In this document: positions 48,588 to 58,154 of the stretch, in pieces | Layout: every line of letters starts with the position of its first letter | Position numbering within the stretch: the stretch's first letter is position 1 | The notes under the pieces: generated by a model | Database searches by the model: none | What the model was told of the DNA's origin: nothing | Seen by the model: the letters and a program-made list of their open reading frames with translations, nothing else | Translations under genes and position numbers: made by a program | Assembly: GCF_014083945.1 (NCBI RefSeq) | Contig: NZ_CP046444.1 | Location: 992,001-1,056,000 of the forward strand | Direction: 5' to 3' | Source of the DNA: Granulicella sp. 5B5 | GTDB lineage: Bacteria; Acidobacteriota; Terriglobia; Terriglobales; Acidobacteriaceae | DNA: 64,000 nucleotides

Positions 48588-48926
48588 ATGGCCTATAGCA
48601 ACGCCGTTCTCGCCGCCAGCAACATCAGCCAGGGTTTCAAGCTGCAGCTTGACGCCGTTTGGGAGCGCAATCTCCCGCTTGTGCGCGACCGCCTCGACCG
48701 CCTCGACGCCTTCGTCTCCACCCTCTCCAGAGGCTCCGCCACGCCGCAGCAGTTTGAAGAGGCCGTCGACATCGCGCACAAGTTCTCCGGCTCGCTCGGC
48801 ATCTTCGGCTACCCCGCCGGCAGCCAGTTCGCCGGCAACCTGGAGCGCCTGCTGCAGTCCACCAGGCCGGACCACAACGGCATCCGCAACGCCGTCCAGG
48901 CCATCCGCGCCACGCTCAACCTGTAG
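48588..48926 (+). CDS. Hpt-domain phosphotransfer protein
   Basis: 112 residues forming a helical bundle with the Hpt signature DIAHKFSGSLGIFGYP (about 62-77); its His is the phospho-acceptor (usual form AHxLKGSSxxxG). N-terminal LDRLDAFVSTLSRGS and a C-terminal helix GIRNAVQAIRATL complete the fold. GGAG nine bases before the ATG at 48588 decides the start; a TTG 15 bases earlier is possible. It lies directly after the broken response regulator, so the pair would have formed part of a phosphorelay. No kinase gene is in the window. Confidence 0.82.
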   Translation: MAYSNAVLAASNISQGFKLQLDAVWERNLPLVRDRLDRLDAFVSTLSRGSATPQQFEEAVDIAHKFSGSLGIFGYPAGSQFAGNLERLLQSTRPDHNGIRNAVQAIRATLNL

Positions 48927-48934
48927 GCTCTCTC

Positions 48935-50890
48935 CTACCGCCCCATGGCCTCCGTCACTAACCACCGCGTCAGCTCCAGTCCACCCGCAAAGTTGTCCTC
49001 CTCCAACGGGGCCTTCCTTCCATCGGTGTACTCGTTGTAGACCCACGGGTCGACGTTCGCATACACCAGCCCATGCCCCGCATGGGCCACGGCCATCATC
49101 GTGTCGCCCTTGTCCGTCAACACCGCCTTCGCCGCACCGGACACCGTGATCGTGCAAGTCTCCTTCATCAGCGCCTTGTGCGCGTCATGGAAGATCCCGC
49201 CCGTCCCCGCGGCAATCGGCACAATCGTGTTCGCGTAGTCGTTGTTCAGTTCGCGGTTGCGCGTTACCGCGTTGTAGTGGATGCCGAACCGGTCGCTCAA
49301 AATATCCAGGTGCGTCTGGTCGGCGTGCTCGGAGTCATTCTCCATCATCACCAGTTCACCGCCCTGCTTCACCCACGCCTCGATCGCCGCCGCACTCGCC
49401 TCATCCATGTAGTGAGTATTCGGGTTCAGCGCCGGAATATCCGGCGACACGATCACATAGATCGAAACACCTTTCAGATCCGCAGCTGTCGGCGCATGGT
49501 CCAGCACCTCCGTCCGCATCCCGTACGCGCGGAACATCCGTCCCCACACCGAGTAGCCGCTGTTCGCGTCGTCATCCCACTTGTAGTGAAAGAGCTGCGC
49601 GCTCCCTGCCGGCGTCTTCCGCATCTGCGAGTTGAACCAGCCGTCCACCAGCACCGTCTTGCCGCGCGCCTTGCGCATCAACTCCGCTGCGTCCTTGCGC
49701 TGAGTGATCTCGCTCAACGCCAGCAAATACGCGCCCACGCCCTTCGCATCGTTGTCGCCGACTTCCTCGCCAATATAGTAGTCATACGTGCCGCTGCGAT
49801 ACGGCGTCCCGCCCAGCCCAGCCACCTTCACCGTGCCCGACAGCGTCCCGTCCGGCTTCACAAAGTGCTGCTGAATCCCCTCCCAGCCCTTCGTCACATT
49901 CTGCTCCAGCGACATCGGCGCGACGCCCAGCCGCACACCCTTCGCCATCGCATACACAAACATGCAGCTCGCCGAGGCTTCCAGATAGTTCCCCTTCTGC
50001 CCGCCCTTGTCCATCACCTGCCACCACAGCCCGCTCTGCGCATCTTGATAGCGCGCCACCGTCTGTAGCACGTTCCGCGCCACGTCCTCCAGCGCCAGCC
50101 GCTGCGGATCGGTCTCCGGCATCCGGTCCAGTACGTCCACCAGCGCCATCGCGTACCAGCCCATCGCCCGCGCCCACACCTCCGGGCTCAACCCCGTTTG
50201 CTTGTCCGCCCAACCCATCTTCTTCGAATCGTCCCAGCCATGGCGCAGCAGCCCCGTCTTGCGGTCGCGCATATGCTCATCCATCAGCAGCAACTGCCGC
50301 ACAGCCGAATCCAGATCGTCCTGCTTCGCAAACGTGCGCCCGTAGCCCTCCATAAACGGCTCGGCCATGTACGCGCCATCCAGCCACATCTGGTTCGGAT
50401 AGATCCCCTTGTGCCAGTACCCGCCCGCCGAGTTCTTCGGCTGAGCATGAACCTGCTCTTCCAGAAACGTCGCGGCCTTGTAGTAATTCTCCTTCTGCAA
50501 CACCCGATACATCGTTAGCACACTGCGCCCCATCTCGATATCGTCCAGCGAGTGCTGATCCACCGGGAACGGCTTGCCGCCGCCGAAGTCGATCACCCCG
50601 TCCTTGTTCACCGAGCGGTCCACCGCCGCCTTCACATACTGGAACAGCCGCCCATCGCCGGTCGCACGCCACTCCGCGATCATGCCATCCAACAGCACAC
50701 CCTCTTCATAGGTCCACTCACCCGGCCGCTTCACCGTATCGATGCGGCCATCCGGCCAAGCTGTCAGCGCCCGCTCCAGCACCGGATCACTCTCACTCAC
50801 CCCACTCGTCTGGACTGTCGTCTGCCCCACCGCAACCACCGCAAACCAACCCGCAACACACACGACACCCAGCTTCAACATCGGCTTCAT
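48935..50890 (-). CDS. GH105 unsaturated rhamnogalacturonyl hydrolase-like protein with extra C-terminal domain
   Basis: A 651-residue secreted enzyme with a signal peptide (about 1-22, VVAVGQ). The GH105 (alpha/alpha)6 barrel spans about 40-385 and holds the catalytic motif NQMWLDGAYMAEPFMEGYG, with D171 matching the general acid Asp of YteR, plus DQHSLDDIEMG (111-121) and LSPEVWARAMGWYAMAL. GH105 removes unsaturated galacturonic acid from rhamnogalacturonan-lyase products. The C-terminal part (about 395-651, KTVLVDGWFNSQ; IYVIVSPDIPALNPN; GGELVMMENDSEHAD) resembles a glutamine-amidotransferase-like fold, as in DUF4350 proteins. GAGG eight bases before the ATG at 50890 decides the start. It follows the collagen-like gene by 85 bp on the same strand. 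Confidence 0.9.
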   Translation of the reverse strand: MKPMLKLGVVCVAGWFAVVAVGQTTVQTSGVSESDPVLERALTAWPDGRIDTVKRPGEWTYEEGVLLDGMIAEWRATGDGRLFQYVKAAVDRSVNKDGVIDFGGGKPFPVDQHSLDDIEMGRSVLTMYRVLQKENYYKAATFLEEQVHAQPKNSAGGYWHKGIYPNQMWLDGAYMAEPFMEGYGRTFAKQDDLDSAVRQLLLMDEHMRDRKTGLLRHGWDDSKKMGWADKQTGLSPEVWARAMGWYAMALVDVLDRMPETDPQRLALEDVARNVLQTVARYQDAQSGLWWQVMDKGGQKGNYLEASASCMFVYAMAKGVRLGVAPMSLEQNVTKGWEGIQQHFVKPDGTLSGTVKVAGLGGTPYRSGTYDYYIGEEVGDNDAKGVGAYLLALSEITQRKDAAELMRKARGKTVLVDGWFNSQMRKTPAGSAQLFHYKWDDDANSGYSVWGRMFRAYGMRTEVLDHAPTAADLKGVSIYVIVSPDIPALNPNTHYMDEASAAAIEAWVKQGGELVMMENDSEHADQTHLDILSDRFGIHYNAVTRNRELNNDYANTIVPIAAGTGGIFHDAHKALMKETCTITVSGAAKAVLTDKGDTMMAVAHAGHGLVYANVDPWVYNEYTDGRKAPLEEDNFAGGLELTRWLVTEAMGR

Positions 50891-50941
50891 GAACATAACC
50901 TCAACGCCAACAGCATACCGGAGCACCTGCACCCTCGCTTT

Positions 50942-50973
50942 TCTACTCCCTATTCCCTACTCCCTATTCCCTG
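50942..50973 (+). repeat. Heptamer tandem repeat (ACTCCCT type), copy 3
   Basis: Alternating CTACTCC and CTATTCC units, four to five copies, filling most of the gap between the collagen-like gene stop and the GH105 start. Confidence 0.75.
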
Positions 50974-50975
50974 TT

Positions 50976-53900
50976 TCACTGGCACTCCAGCGCCGTCCAC
51001 ACCCCCGCCGCCGTCCCCGACGCGCCCGAGATCGCATAGTCTACAAACTGCCCCGGCCCCACAATTACACTGCCCGTCGCCGTGCAGCTCACATTCGTCG
51101 CCGCGTTGCACGTCAGCGCCGAGTTCACCATGGCACCCGGTGTCCCCACCCGCAGCGTCACCGTAATCGTGTTCGACTGCTGCGAGTAGACATTCAGCTG
51201 CGTCGCCGTGCACCCCATCGGCACCCACGCCAGCACACCCGTCGTCGCCGTCGTCCCCGTCTCCGTCGTGCTTGTGTTGGGTGAGTTCACCCCGTAAAAC
51301 ATCGTGTTGAAGTTCACCGCATGGAACATCGCGGCAAAGTTACCGCTTGCCGTTCCGCTGCTGCTGCCTCCATTGCCCGCCGCACCCGCCGTACCTTGCG
51401 GAATCCCGAAGTTCAGCACCGCCGCGTTCGCTGTACCAACGTTCGTCACCGTAGCCGCAGCCCCTGCCGCCAGCGTCGTCACTGTGCCAACCGTCACCGT
51501 AGCCGCTGACCCGGCCGCACCGGTCGGCCCTGCGCCGCCCGCCTGCGCCAGCACCGTCCACGCAGACGGACTGACGTCCGGCTCCGCGTTCGTGTTCTGC
51601 GCCAGCGCCAGGTACGTCGACCCCGTATACGTCACCGCATCATTCACCGCATAGGTTGCCGCCGGCAACCACGCACTACGGAAATTCACCCCCGCCAGCC
51701 CCGTCGCGCCGGTAGCGCCATTGCTTCCCGCAGAGCCCTGCGAACCCGTTGCACCCGTCGCTCCAGCCATTCCCTGAGACCCCGCCACACCCTGCGGCCC
51801 CTGCTGCGCCAGCAACGACCAGTACATCGGCGACACATCCGGTTGCTGACCACTATTCCCGGCCACCAGCGACACCCAACTCGACCCCAGCCACGTCACC
51901 ACATCGCCCACTGCATAGTTCGTTGCCGAACTGTACGCCCCCCGATACACCAACCCCGGCGTCCCCGCCGCACCCGTGGCACCCGTCGCTCCTATAGCTC
52001 CCGTAACCCCCTGCGCGCCCGTAACCCCCTGTGGCCCGGTCGTGCCCGTCGCGCCCGTAACTCCCGCAACTCCTTGGGCCCCTGCCTGTCCCGCGACGCC
52101 TTGCAACCCCTGCACGCCTGTCGCGCCCACAGCTCCAGCCGCTCCCTGCAACCCCTGCACGCCCGCCGGCCCCTGAGGACCCGTCGCTCCCTGCAAACCC
52201 TGCGGCCCAGCCGATCCCACCAGCCCCTGCGCACCTGTCGCGCCTGTGGCTCCGGCCACACCCTGAACACCCTGCGCTCCCTGAGCGCCCTGCGTCGTGA
52301 GCACACCCCAATACGTCGGCGACACATCCGGCTGCTGCCCCACATTGAATGCCGCCCGCGACACCCAGCTCTCTCCCAGCCACGTCACCACATCGCCCAG
52401 CGTGTACTCCATGGCCGAGCTGTACGCCCCCTGATACACCATCCCCGGCAGCCCCGTCGCACCCGTCGCACCAGTTGCTCCTGAAGTCCCGGTAGCCCCA
52501 TTCAATCCACTCAACCCCATCAGCCCCGTCGCGCCTGTGGCTCCAATCGTTCCCGTCGCGCCCGTTGTCCCGTTCTGAGCAAACATCGCCCAGAACGCCG
52601 GGCTCGCGCTCGGAGTATTGCCAAGGTTATTGCCGCTCAGCGACACCCACGCCGCCCCTGCCCACGTCACCCCATCCCCCGCGTTGTAGTTCATCGTCGA
52701 GTTGTACGCGCCAATAAAGTTCAATCCCACAGGCCCCTGCACTCCGGTTGGCCCCAGCGGTCCCTGCAACCCGGTCGCGCCCGTCACGCCCGGAATCCCC
52801 TGCGCCCCGGCCTGCCCCGCAGGCCCTTGCGCGCCTGTGATCCCCTGTTCACCCGGCGGCCCCACCGACCCCGGCGAGCCCGTCGCTCCCGTCGGCCCCG
52901 GCGAGCCCTGCAACCCCTGCACACCCTGAGGCCCCTGCGCCGTCAGCTCACCCCACATGCCCGGCACAAGCCCCGGCGTGTTGCCCACGTTGAAGCTCAT
53001 CAGCGACGCCCAGCTCGCCCCATCCCACAGCACCACATCGCCCAGCGTATAGTTCGTCGTCGACTGGTACGCCCCGCGATACACTAGCCCCGGCGATCCT
53101 GTCGCGCCTGTCGCCCCGGCAACGCCAGTCGCTCCCGTCACGCCCTGGATGCCAAACCCCTCCGGCCCCTGCTGACCTGTAGCGCCCGTCGCCCCGGCCA
53201 CACCGGTCGCGCCCGCAGCCCCCGGCGACGCCAGCAGTCCCCAAGTCCCCGGAGCCGCTCCTGGCGTATTGCCGTGGTTGTTCGCCACCTGCGACACCCA
53301 CGTCGCTCCAGCCCACATCACCACATCGCCCGCACTATAGTTCGTCGTCGACTGATACGCCCCCTGATACACAAACGCCCCCGACACCCCTTGTAACCCC
53401 GGAGCTCCGGTCTCTCCAGTCGCACCCCTGGGGCCCGTAGCACCCGCCACTCCCGCAACACCCTGCAAACCTGTAGCACCGGTTGCCCCGGCAACACCCG
53501 TTGCGCCCGTTGCTCCTGCCGCACCCGCGACACCTGTAGCACCCGTAGCTCCTGCCGCTCCAGACAATCCCGCCAAACCCGGCGCTCCAGTAGCTCCAGT
53601 TGCTCCCGTCGCACCCACCCCGCCACTCGAGCCCCCAGCACTCCCCACCAGCGCAATCATCAGCGACGGCGCATGGCTCGTCTCATCATTCTCTTTGCTG
53701 TCAAACTGCACCGACACCCCACTGCCCGCCGTCAGCGCCAGCCCATAGTTCGGAGTCCCGCCCGCCGCCGTGCCGCTCACCCACTGCTGCACCTCGCTCG
53801 TCACATCAAATGTGACAAACTCCCCCACCGCGCCCACATTCTCGCTCGCCAGCACTGAGCCCAGCCCCGGCAGCGTCTGATACGTCACGCCCAGCTCCGT

Positions 53901-54257
53901 CCACGCGCCCTGCACCGGCTGCACACTCACCGAGCCGCCCGCGTCCGCCCGATTGCAGTACACCGTCAGCGTCGCCTTTGCGATCTGCCCCGCCGTCGTC
54001 CCCGCCGGCAGCGTGCCCAGATCGAACTGCATCAGCGCTGAATACCCGCCGCCCACATCCAGATTGCTCAGTGTCCCCGCATTCACCGTCGGCTGCGCGC
54101 TCGACACATGCGCGTCACCTACCAGCGTCGCCTGCTGCGCCTGCACCCCCCACACGCACAGCATCGCCAGCAACCAGACCACAGTTGCGCGCAACAAAAC
54201 ATCCGCTCTGCCCCCGCGTCGGAGCTTGCCGTCCAAATCCCGCCGTCCTTGCAACAA
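50976..54257 (-). CDS. Giant collagen-like secreted protein with six carbohydrate-binding-like modules
   Basis: 1093 residues. A signal peptide (about 20-40, ending VQAQQ) is followed by a DNRLRE/CBM96-like beta domain (about 42-203). Collagen-type Gly-X-Y tracts (GAT, GVA, GPQ, GLQ) follow, interrupted by six modules of about 50 residues at 295-344, 391-440, 512-561, 606-655, 769-818 and 857-905. Each reads YxGAYxSxxxYxxGDxVxWxGxxWVS then NxGxxPxxxPxxW, the aromatic pattern of CBM5/12 chitin-binding modules. A motif typical of phage tail fibres (about 919-957, [13 protein letters not shown]) and a Cys-containing C-terminal head (about 970-1093) complete it. The start is uncertain: 54257 is TTG, and TTG or GTG codons nearer the signal peptide are possible. 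It is likely a trimeric surface fibre that binds polymer; this is inference. Confidence 0.88.
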   Translation of the reverse strand: MLQGRRDLDGKLRRGGRADVLLRATVVWLLAMLCVWGVQAQQATLVGDAHVSSAQPTVNAGTLSNLDVGGGYSALMQFDLGTLPAGTTAGQIAKATLTVYCNRADAGGSVSVQPVQGAWTELGVTYQTLPGLGSVLASENVGAVGEFVTFDVTSEVQQWVSGTAAGGTPNYGLALTAGSGVSVQFDSKENDETSHAPSLMIALVGSAGGSSGGVGATGATGATGAPGLAGLSGAAGATGATGVAGAAGATGATGVAGATGATGLQGVAGVAGATGPRGATGETGAPGLQGVSGAFVYQGAYQSTTNYSAGDVVMWAGATWVSQVANNHGNTPGAAPGTWGLLASPGAAGATGVAGATGATGQQGPEGFGIQGVTGATGVAGATGATGSPGLVYRGAYQSTTNYTLGDVVLWDGASWASLMSFNVGNTPGLVPGMWGELTAQGPQGVQGLQGSPGPTGATGSPGSVGPPGEQGITGAQGPAGQAGAQGIPGVTGATGLQGPLGPTGVQGPVGLNFIGAYNSTMNYNAGDGVTWAGAAWVSLSGNNLGNTPSASPAFWAMFAQNGTTGATGTIGATGATGLMGLSGLNGATGTSGATGATGATGLPGMVYQGAYSSAMEYTLGDVVTWLGESWVSRAAFNVGQQPDVSPTYWGVLTTQGAQGAQGVQGVAGATGATGAQGLVGSAGPQGLQGATGPQGPAGVQGLQGAAGAVGATGVQGLQGVAGQAGAQGVAGVTGATGTTGPQGVTGAQGVTGAIGATGATGAAGTPGLVYRGAYSSATNYAVGDVVTWLGSSWVSLVAGNSGQQPDVSPMYWSLLAQQGPQGVAGSQGMAGATGATGSQGSAGSNGATGATGLAGVNFRSAWLPAATYAVNDAVTYTGSTYLALAQNTNAEPDVSPSAWTVLAQAGGAGPTGAAGSAATVTVGTVTTLAAGAAATVTNVGTANAAVLNFGIPQGTAGAAGNGGSSSGTASGNFAAMFHAVNFNTMFYGVNSPNTSTTETGTTATTGVLAWVPMGCTATQLNVYSQQSNTITVTLRVGTPGAMVNSALTCNAATNVSCTATGSVIVGPGQFVDYAISGASGTAAGVWTALECQ

Positions 54258-54410
54258 CGATCACAACTCAACGACGCACGTTGCCGCTGGCCTCCAACTC
54301 TGCGCCATGCGGTTCGCGGACAACACCAAAACTCATACAGCTAGGGGATTACTCAGTTGTAGCCGTTCACCCCCACAAAATCAACCCCCGCATCTCTTCG
54401 CTACTCCCTA

Positions 54411-54426
54411 CTCCCCACTCCCTGCC
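54411..54426 (+). repeat. Heptamer tandem repeat (ACTCCCT type), copy 4
   Basis: CTACTCCCTACTCCCC followed by ACTCCC, about 30 bases upstream of the permease start. Confidence 0.6.
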
Positions 54427-54451
54427 TTATGAGACCATCCCCACAGCAACT

Positions 54452-55909
54452 ATGCCGACCGCCGACCTGGACACCGCCGCCGCCCACCACCTCAAGCGCC
54501 AGCTCAACCTCCGCGATCTCGTCCTCTCGCAGATCCTCACCGTCGTCGGCAGCTCTTGGGTTGGCCTCGCCGCCGGCCTCGGCCACGCGCAGACCGTCGT
54601 CTGGCTCTTCGCTTTCGCTGTCTTCTATGCCCCCATGGCCGTCGCCGTCTTCTACCTCAACCGCGAGATGCCCCTCGAAGGCGGCCTCTACGTCTGGGCG
54701 CGCCGCTCCTTCGGCGACACCCTCGGCTTCCTCACCGCCTGGAACATCTGGGCCTACGGCCTCTTCGTCATCGCCTTCCTGCTCTTTCAGCTCCCCAGCG
54801 AATTCGCCTTCATGGTCGGCCCCTCCGCCGCCTGGATACCCGACAACCACGCCGTCGTCCTTACTTCTCTGGCGGTCTTACTCACCCTGCTCACCCTCTC
54901 CGCCCTGCGCGGCCTCGCCCTCGGCAAGTGGATACACAACGTCTCCGGCACCGCGATGATGATCGCCTTCGCCCTGCTCATCGCCGCACCCTTCTGGGCC
55001 TACGCGCACCACCTGCCCATCCACTTCACGCCCTTCGAGCTGCACCTGCCGCACACCGACCCCACCTCGCTCGCCCTCATCGGCCAGATCATCTTCGCCG
55101 CCTCTGGCCTCGAGTACATCGCCATCATGGCCGGCGAAGCCAAATCCCCCTCCCGCGACATCGGCCTCTCCATCATCATCGCCAGCCCCATCATCGTCGT
55201 GATGTTCATCCTCGGCACCGCCTCCGTGCTCGCCTTCCATGAGCTCATGCACTCGACGATCAACTACATCGCACCCATCCCGCAGACGCTCCGCCTCGCC
55301 TTCGGAGACTCCAGCACCGCCACACTTCTCGCCCGCTTCGTCATCCTCCTGCTTCAGATCCGCATCCTCGGCGCCGCCAGCTACATCTTCGCCGGCGTCG
55401 CACGCCTGCCCATGGCCGCCGGCTGGGACCACCTCATCCCCGCCTGGTTCTCGCGCCTGCACCCGCGCTACCGCACCCCTGTGAACTCCATCCTCTTCGC
55501 GGCTACGATCATTGCCGCGCTCATCGTCCTCGGCTCCGCAGGAGTCCACGCCGCCGAAGCCTTCAACGTCCTCAACAACGCCTCCACCGAGTTCTACGTC
55601 CTCGCCTACTTGGTCCTCTTCGCCATCCCCATCGCCCTCGTCCTGATGAGAAAACCGGGTGCCCCACGTCTCGCTTCTGAGACGTGGGTTTCGCAGGATG
55701 CCATCGGTAACCGCATCCCTCTCTGGGCTGTCCTCCTCTGCGCCGTCGGCTTTCTCTCCGTCCTCTTCACCTTTGGCCTCAACGCCTACCCCTTCGACAC
55801 CGCCGCCAGCCCACTCCCCTTCGCCGCCAAGATCCTCGGCACCGTCCTGCTCATCAACCTCCTCGGCTACACCTTCTACAAACTCCGCAACACCCGTCCC
55901 TCCTCATAG
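54452..55909 (+). CDS. APC-superfamily amino-acid permease with an in-frame repeat
   Basis: A 485-residue, 12-helix transporter. The N-terminal NLRDLVLSQILTVVGSSWVG replaces the usual GxG motif of TM1. EMPLEGGLYVWARRSFGDTLGFLTAW (about 72-97) is the conserved TM2-TM3 region, and GEAKSPSRDIGLSIIIASPI (about 229-248) the E-x-x-x-P-x-R-x-I motif. It is close to glutamate/GABA-antiporter-type permeases. Residues about 402-419 (PGAPRLASETWVSQD), in the loop before TM11, are encoded by dispersed palindrome family B. I start at the ATG at 54452. The substrate is unknown. Confidence 0.87.
   Translation: MPTADLDTAAAHHLKRQLNLRDLVLSQILTVVGSSWVGLAAGLGHAQTVVWLFAFAVFYAPMAVAVFYLNREMPLEGGLYVWARRSFGDTLGFLTAWNIWAYGLFVIAFLLFQLPSEFAFMVGPSAAWIPDNHAVVLTSLAVLLTLLTLSALRGLALGKWIHNVSGTAMMIAFALLIAAPFWAYAHHLPIHFTPFELHLPHTDPTSLALIGQIIFAASGLEYIAIMAGEAKSPSRDIGLSIIIASPIIVVMFILGTASVLAFHELMHSTINYIAPIPQTLRLAFGDSSTATLLARFVILLLQIRILGAASYIFAGVARLPMAAGWDHLIPAWFSRLHPRYRTPVNSILFAATIIAALIVLGSAGVHAAEAFNVLNNASTEFYVLAYLVLFAIPIALVLMRKPGAPRLASETWVSQDAIGNRIPLWAVLLCAVGFLSVLFTFGLNAYPFDTAASPLPFAAKILGTVLLINLLGYTFYKLRNTRPSS
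55657..55695. repeat. Dispersed palindromic repeat family B, copy 2, inside the permease gene
   Basis: GGGTGCC followed by perfect 10-bp arms CCCACGTCTC / GAGACGTGGG (55663-55672, 55679-55688) around GCTTCT. Read in frame through the permease. Confidence 0.85.
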
Positions 55910-55927
55910 AACCCACCCACACAGCCC

Positions 55928-55970
55928 GTCATCTCGACCGGCCAACAGAAGCGGAGAGATCCCTGCATTT
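55928..55970 (+). repeat. Dispersed repeat family A, copy 5
   Basis: GTCATCTCGACCGGCC...AGCGGAGAGATCCCTGCATTT, then TTCGCAGGATGCC, a tail also seen after family B copy 2. Between the permease and pgm genes. Confidence 0.7.
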
Positions 55971-56044
55971 CGCAGGATGCCTGCCTGGCGCATCGCTCGT
56001 CTCGCCACAACCGCCGTGGCGTACCTTTCTTTAAAACCATCGCG

Positions 56045-56086
56045 TACTCTGCGTGAACGCCTTTGCCCTTGCTTTTGCCTTTGCTT
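56045..56086 (+). repeat. Dispersed repeat family D, copy 4
   Basis: TACTCTGCGTGAACGCCTTT followed by GCCCTTGCTTTTGCCTTTGC, shared with the 3' half of copy 3 (15832-15890). It ends about 24 bp before the pgm start. Confidence 0.55.
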
Positions 56087-56109
56087 ACCCGGAGCAGTAC
56101 CCTTCCTTT

Positions 56110-57804
56110 ATGTCTGCGACGACCTACAACACCCCTGGCCACCACCCATCTCCCGACAAGCTCGTCAAGCTTCCCTCGCTCGTCACCGCCTTCTACGCCA
56201 ACCACCCCGACCCCGAGAACCCCGCCGAGCGCGTCTCCTTCGGCACCAGCGGACACCGCGGCTCGTCGCTCTCCACCAGCTTCAACTACGCGCACATCCT
56301 CGCCATCACGCAGGCCATCGTCGAGTACCGCGCCAAAGAAAACACCACCGGCCCGCTCTTCCTCGCGCAGGACACCCACGCCCTCTCCGAGCCCGCCTTC
56401 GTCTCCGCTCTCGAGGTCCTCGCCGCCAACGGCATCAACACCATCATCGACACCGGCTACAACTCCGCCTCCACCATCGCCGGCTTCACTCCCACGCCCG
56501 CGCTCTCGCACGCCATCCTCACCTACAACGACGAGCACCGTAATGATCCGGCCCCCATCGGTCTGGCCGACGGCATCGTCATCACCCCCTCGCACAACCC
56601 ACCCGAGGACGGCGGCTTCAAGTACAACCCGCCCACCGGCGGCCCCGCCGACACCACCGCCACCAAGTGGATACAGGACCGCGCCAACGAACTCATCAAA
56701 AACAAGCTCCAGGGCGTCAAGCGCCTCAGCTTCTCAAAAGCCCTGCACGCCCCCACCACCCATCGCCACGACTACATCACCAACTACGTCACCGACCTCG
56801 CCAACGTCATCGACTTCGCCCCGCTCGCCGGCACCTCGCTCAAGCTCGCCGTCGACCCGCTCGGCGGAGCCGGCGTCGCCTACTGGCCGCGCATCGCCGA
56901 AGCCCTCCACGCGCAGTACAAGCTCGACCTCGCCATCCTCAACCCCTACGTCGACCCCACCTTCCGCTTCATGACCCTCGACTGGGACGGCAAGATCCGC
57001 ATGGACTGCTCCTCGCCCAACGCGATGGCGAGCATGATCGCCAACAAGGACCTCTACGACGTCGCCTGGGCCTGCGACACCGACCACGACCGCCACGGCA
57101 TCGTCACCCGCAGCTCCGGTCTCCTGAACCCCAACCACTACCTCGCCGTCTGCATCCAGTACCTCTTCACCAACCGCCCCGACTGGTCTGAAAAAGTAGG
57201 CATCGGCAAAACGCTAGTCTCCTCCTCCATCATCGACCGCGTCGCCAAGGGCCTCAACCGCCCCATGCTCGAAGTCCCCGTAGGCTTCAAGTGGTTCGTC
57301 GACGGTCTCATCGACGGCACACTGGGCTTCGTCGGCGAAGAGTCCGCCGGCGCCACCTTCCTCCGCCGCAACGGCACCGTCTGGACCACCGACAAGGACG
57401 GCCTCATCTGCGGCCTCCTCGCCGCCGAGATGACCGCCCGCACCGGCAAAGACCCCGGCATCCTCTACAACGAACTCACCGCCAAATACGGCGCCCCCGT
57501 CTACCAGCGCATCGACGCCGAAGCCACCAAGGAACAAAAGGCCAAGCTCTCCAAACTCAGCGCCGCGCAGGTCACCGCGAAGGACCTCGCCGGTGAACCC
57601 ATCACCGCCATCCTCACCGAAGCCCCCGGCAATCACGCCCCCATCGGAGGCCTGAAAGTCACCACCGAAAACGGCTGGTTCGCCGCCCGCCCCTCCGGCA
57701 CCGAAGACGTCTACAAAATCTACGCCGAGAGCTTCAACGGCGAAGCCCACCTAAAACAAATCCAGCAAGAAGCCAAAGCCTTAGTCGCCAAAGCCATCGC
57801 CTGA
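56110..57804 (+). CDS. pgm: Phosphoglucomutase (alpha-D-glucose phosphate-specific)
   Basis: Interconverts glucose-1-phosphate and glucose-6-phosphate, linking glycolysis with glycogen, trehalose and nucleotide-sugar pools. The 564 residues carry the N-terminal VSFGTSGHRGSS (about 42-53), the phosphoserine loop GIVITPSHNPPEDGGFKYNP, the Mg2+ loop DTDHDRHGIV, the sugar loop GFVGEESAGATF and the phosphate loop RPSGTEDVYKIYAES. All are intact, and the layout is the Pgm type of E. coli. The start ATG at 56110 follows a family D repeat; no clear SD is visible. It probably supplies glucose-1-phosphate for polysaccharide synthesis. Confidence 0.96.
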   Translation: MSATTYNTPGHHPSPDKLVKLPSLVTAFYANHPDPENPAERVSFGTSGHRGSSLSTSFNYAHILAITQAIVEYRAKENTTGPLFLAQDTHALSEPAFVSALEVLAANGINTIIDTGYNSASTIAGFTPTPALSHAILTYNDEHRNDPAPIGLADGIVITPSHNPPEDGGFKYNPPTGGPADTTATKWIQDRANELIKNKLQGVKRLSFSKALHAPTTHRHDYITNYVTDLANVIDFAPLAGTSLKLAVDPLGGAGVAYWPRIAEALHAQYKLDLAILNPYVDPTFRFMTLDWDGKIRMDCSSPNAMASMIANKDLYDVAWACDTDHDRHGIVTRSSGLLNPNHYLAVCIQYLFTNRPDWSEKVGIGKTLVSSSIIDRVAKGLNRPMLEVPVGFKWFVDGLIDGTLGFVGEESAGATFLRRNGTVWTTDKDGLICGLLAAEMTARTGKDPGILYNELTAKYGAPVYQRIDAEATKEQKAKLSKLSAAQVTAKDLAGEPITAILTEAPGNHAPIGGLKVTTENGWFAARPSGTEDVYKIYAESFNGEAHLKQIQQEAKALVAKAIA

Positions 57805-57821
57805 TCCCGCCGCCAGCTCAG

Positions 57822-57878
57822 ATCATCTCGACCGTAGGCCGCGCTTTTGCGGCCGCAGCGAAGAGACCCCTGTATTGG
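57822..57878 (+). repeat. Dispersed repeat family A, copy 6
   Basis: TCATCTCGACCGTAG start, inner stem GGCCGC-GCTTTT-GCGGCC, and CAGCGAAGAGACCCCTGTAT end. The inner stem differs from the other copies but pairs fully. Confidence 0.75.
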
Positions 57879-57892
57879 TCTTGGTTGTTGCG

Positions 57893-57935
57893 GGGTGCCC
57901 CGTTCATGACGCGCTCTTTGCGGCATGAACGGGAT
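57893..57935. repeat. Dispersed palindromic repeat family B, copy 3
   Basis: GGGGTGCC followed by arms CCCGTTCATG / CATGAACGGG (57899-57908, 57924-57933), then ATGCGAATGCC, as the tail of copy 1 (ATGCC). Confidence 0.75.
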
Positions 57936-58154
57936 GCGAATGCCAGAGTGGTCTCTCGCATTTCAAACATCGATTCGCAGGCCACCAGCCTCGCTACTCC
58001 CCCAACATCACCACTCCGAAGGGGCATGGCTTCAGCCGGGCCAAAAGCCCTGGGGGCCAAAGGCCCGCACCTTGCTGCCGCAGGCTGGAGCGAAGCCTGA
58101 GCGAAGTCGAAGGACCCAGCGACCGAATTGCCTTCTTCAAGGATCAGCGACCGT

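Larger units (their letters stand above)
57805..58154. other. Convergent intergenic region with repeats
   Basis: This 350-bp gap has no gene. It holds family A copy 6 (57822-57878), family B copy 3 (57893-57935) and, at about 58078-58113, a sequence of the type CTGAGCGAAGTCGAAGGACC, another widespread bacterial repeat. Confidence 0.65.
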
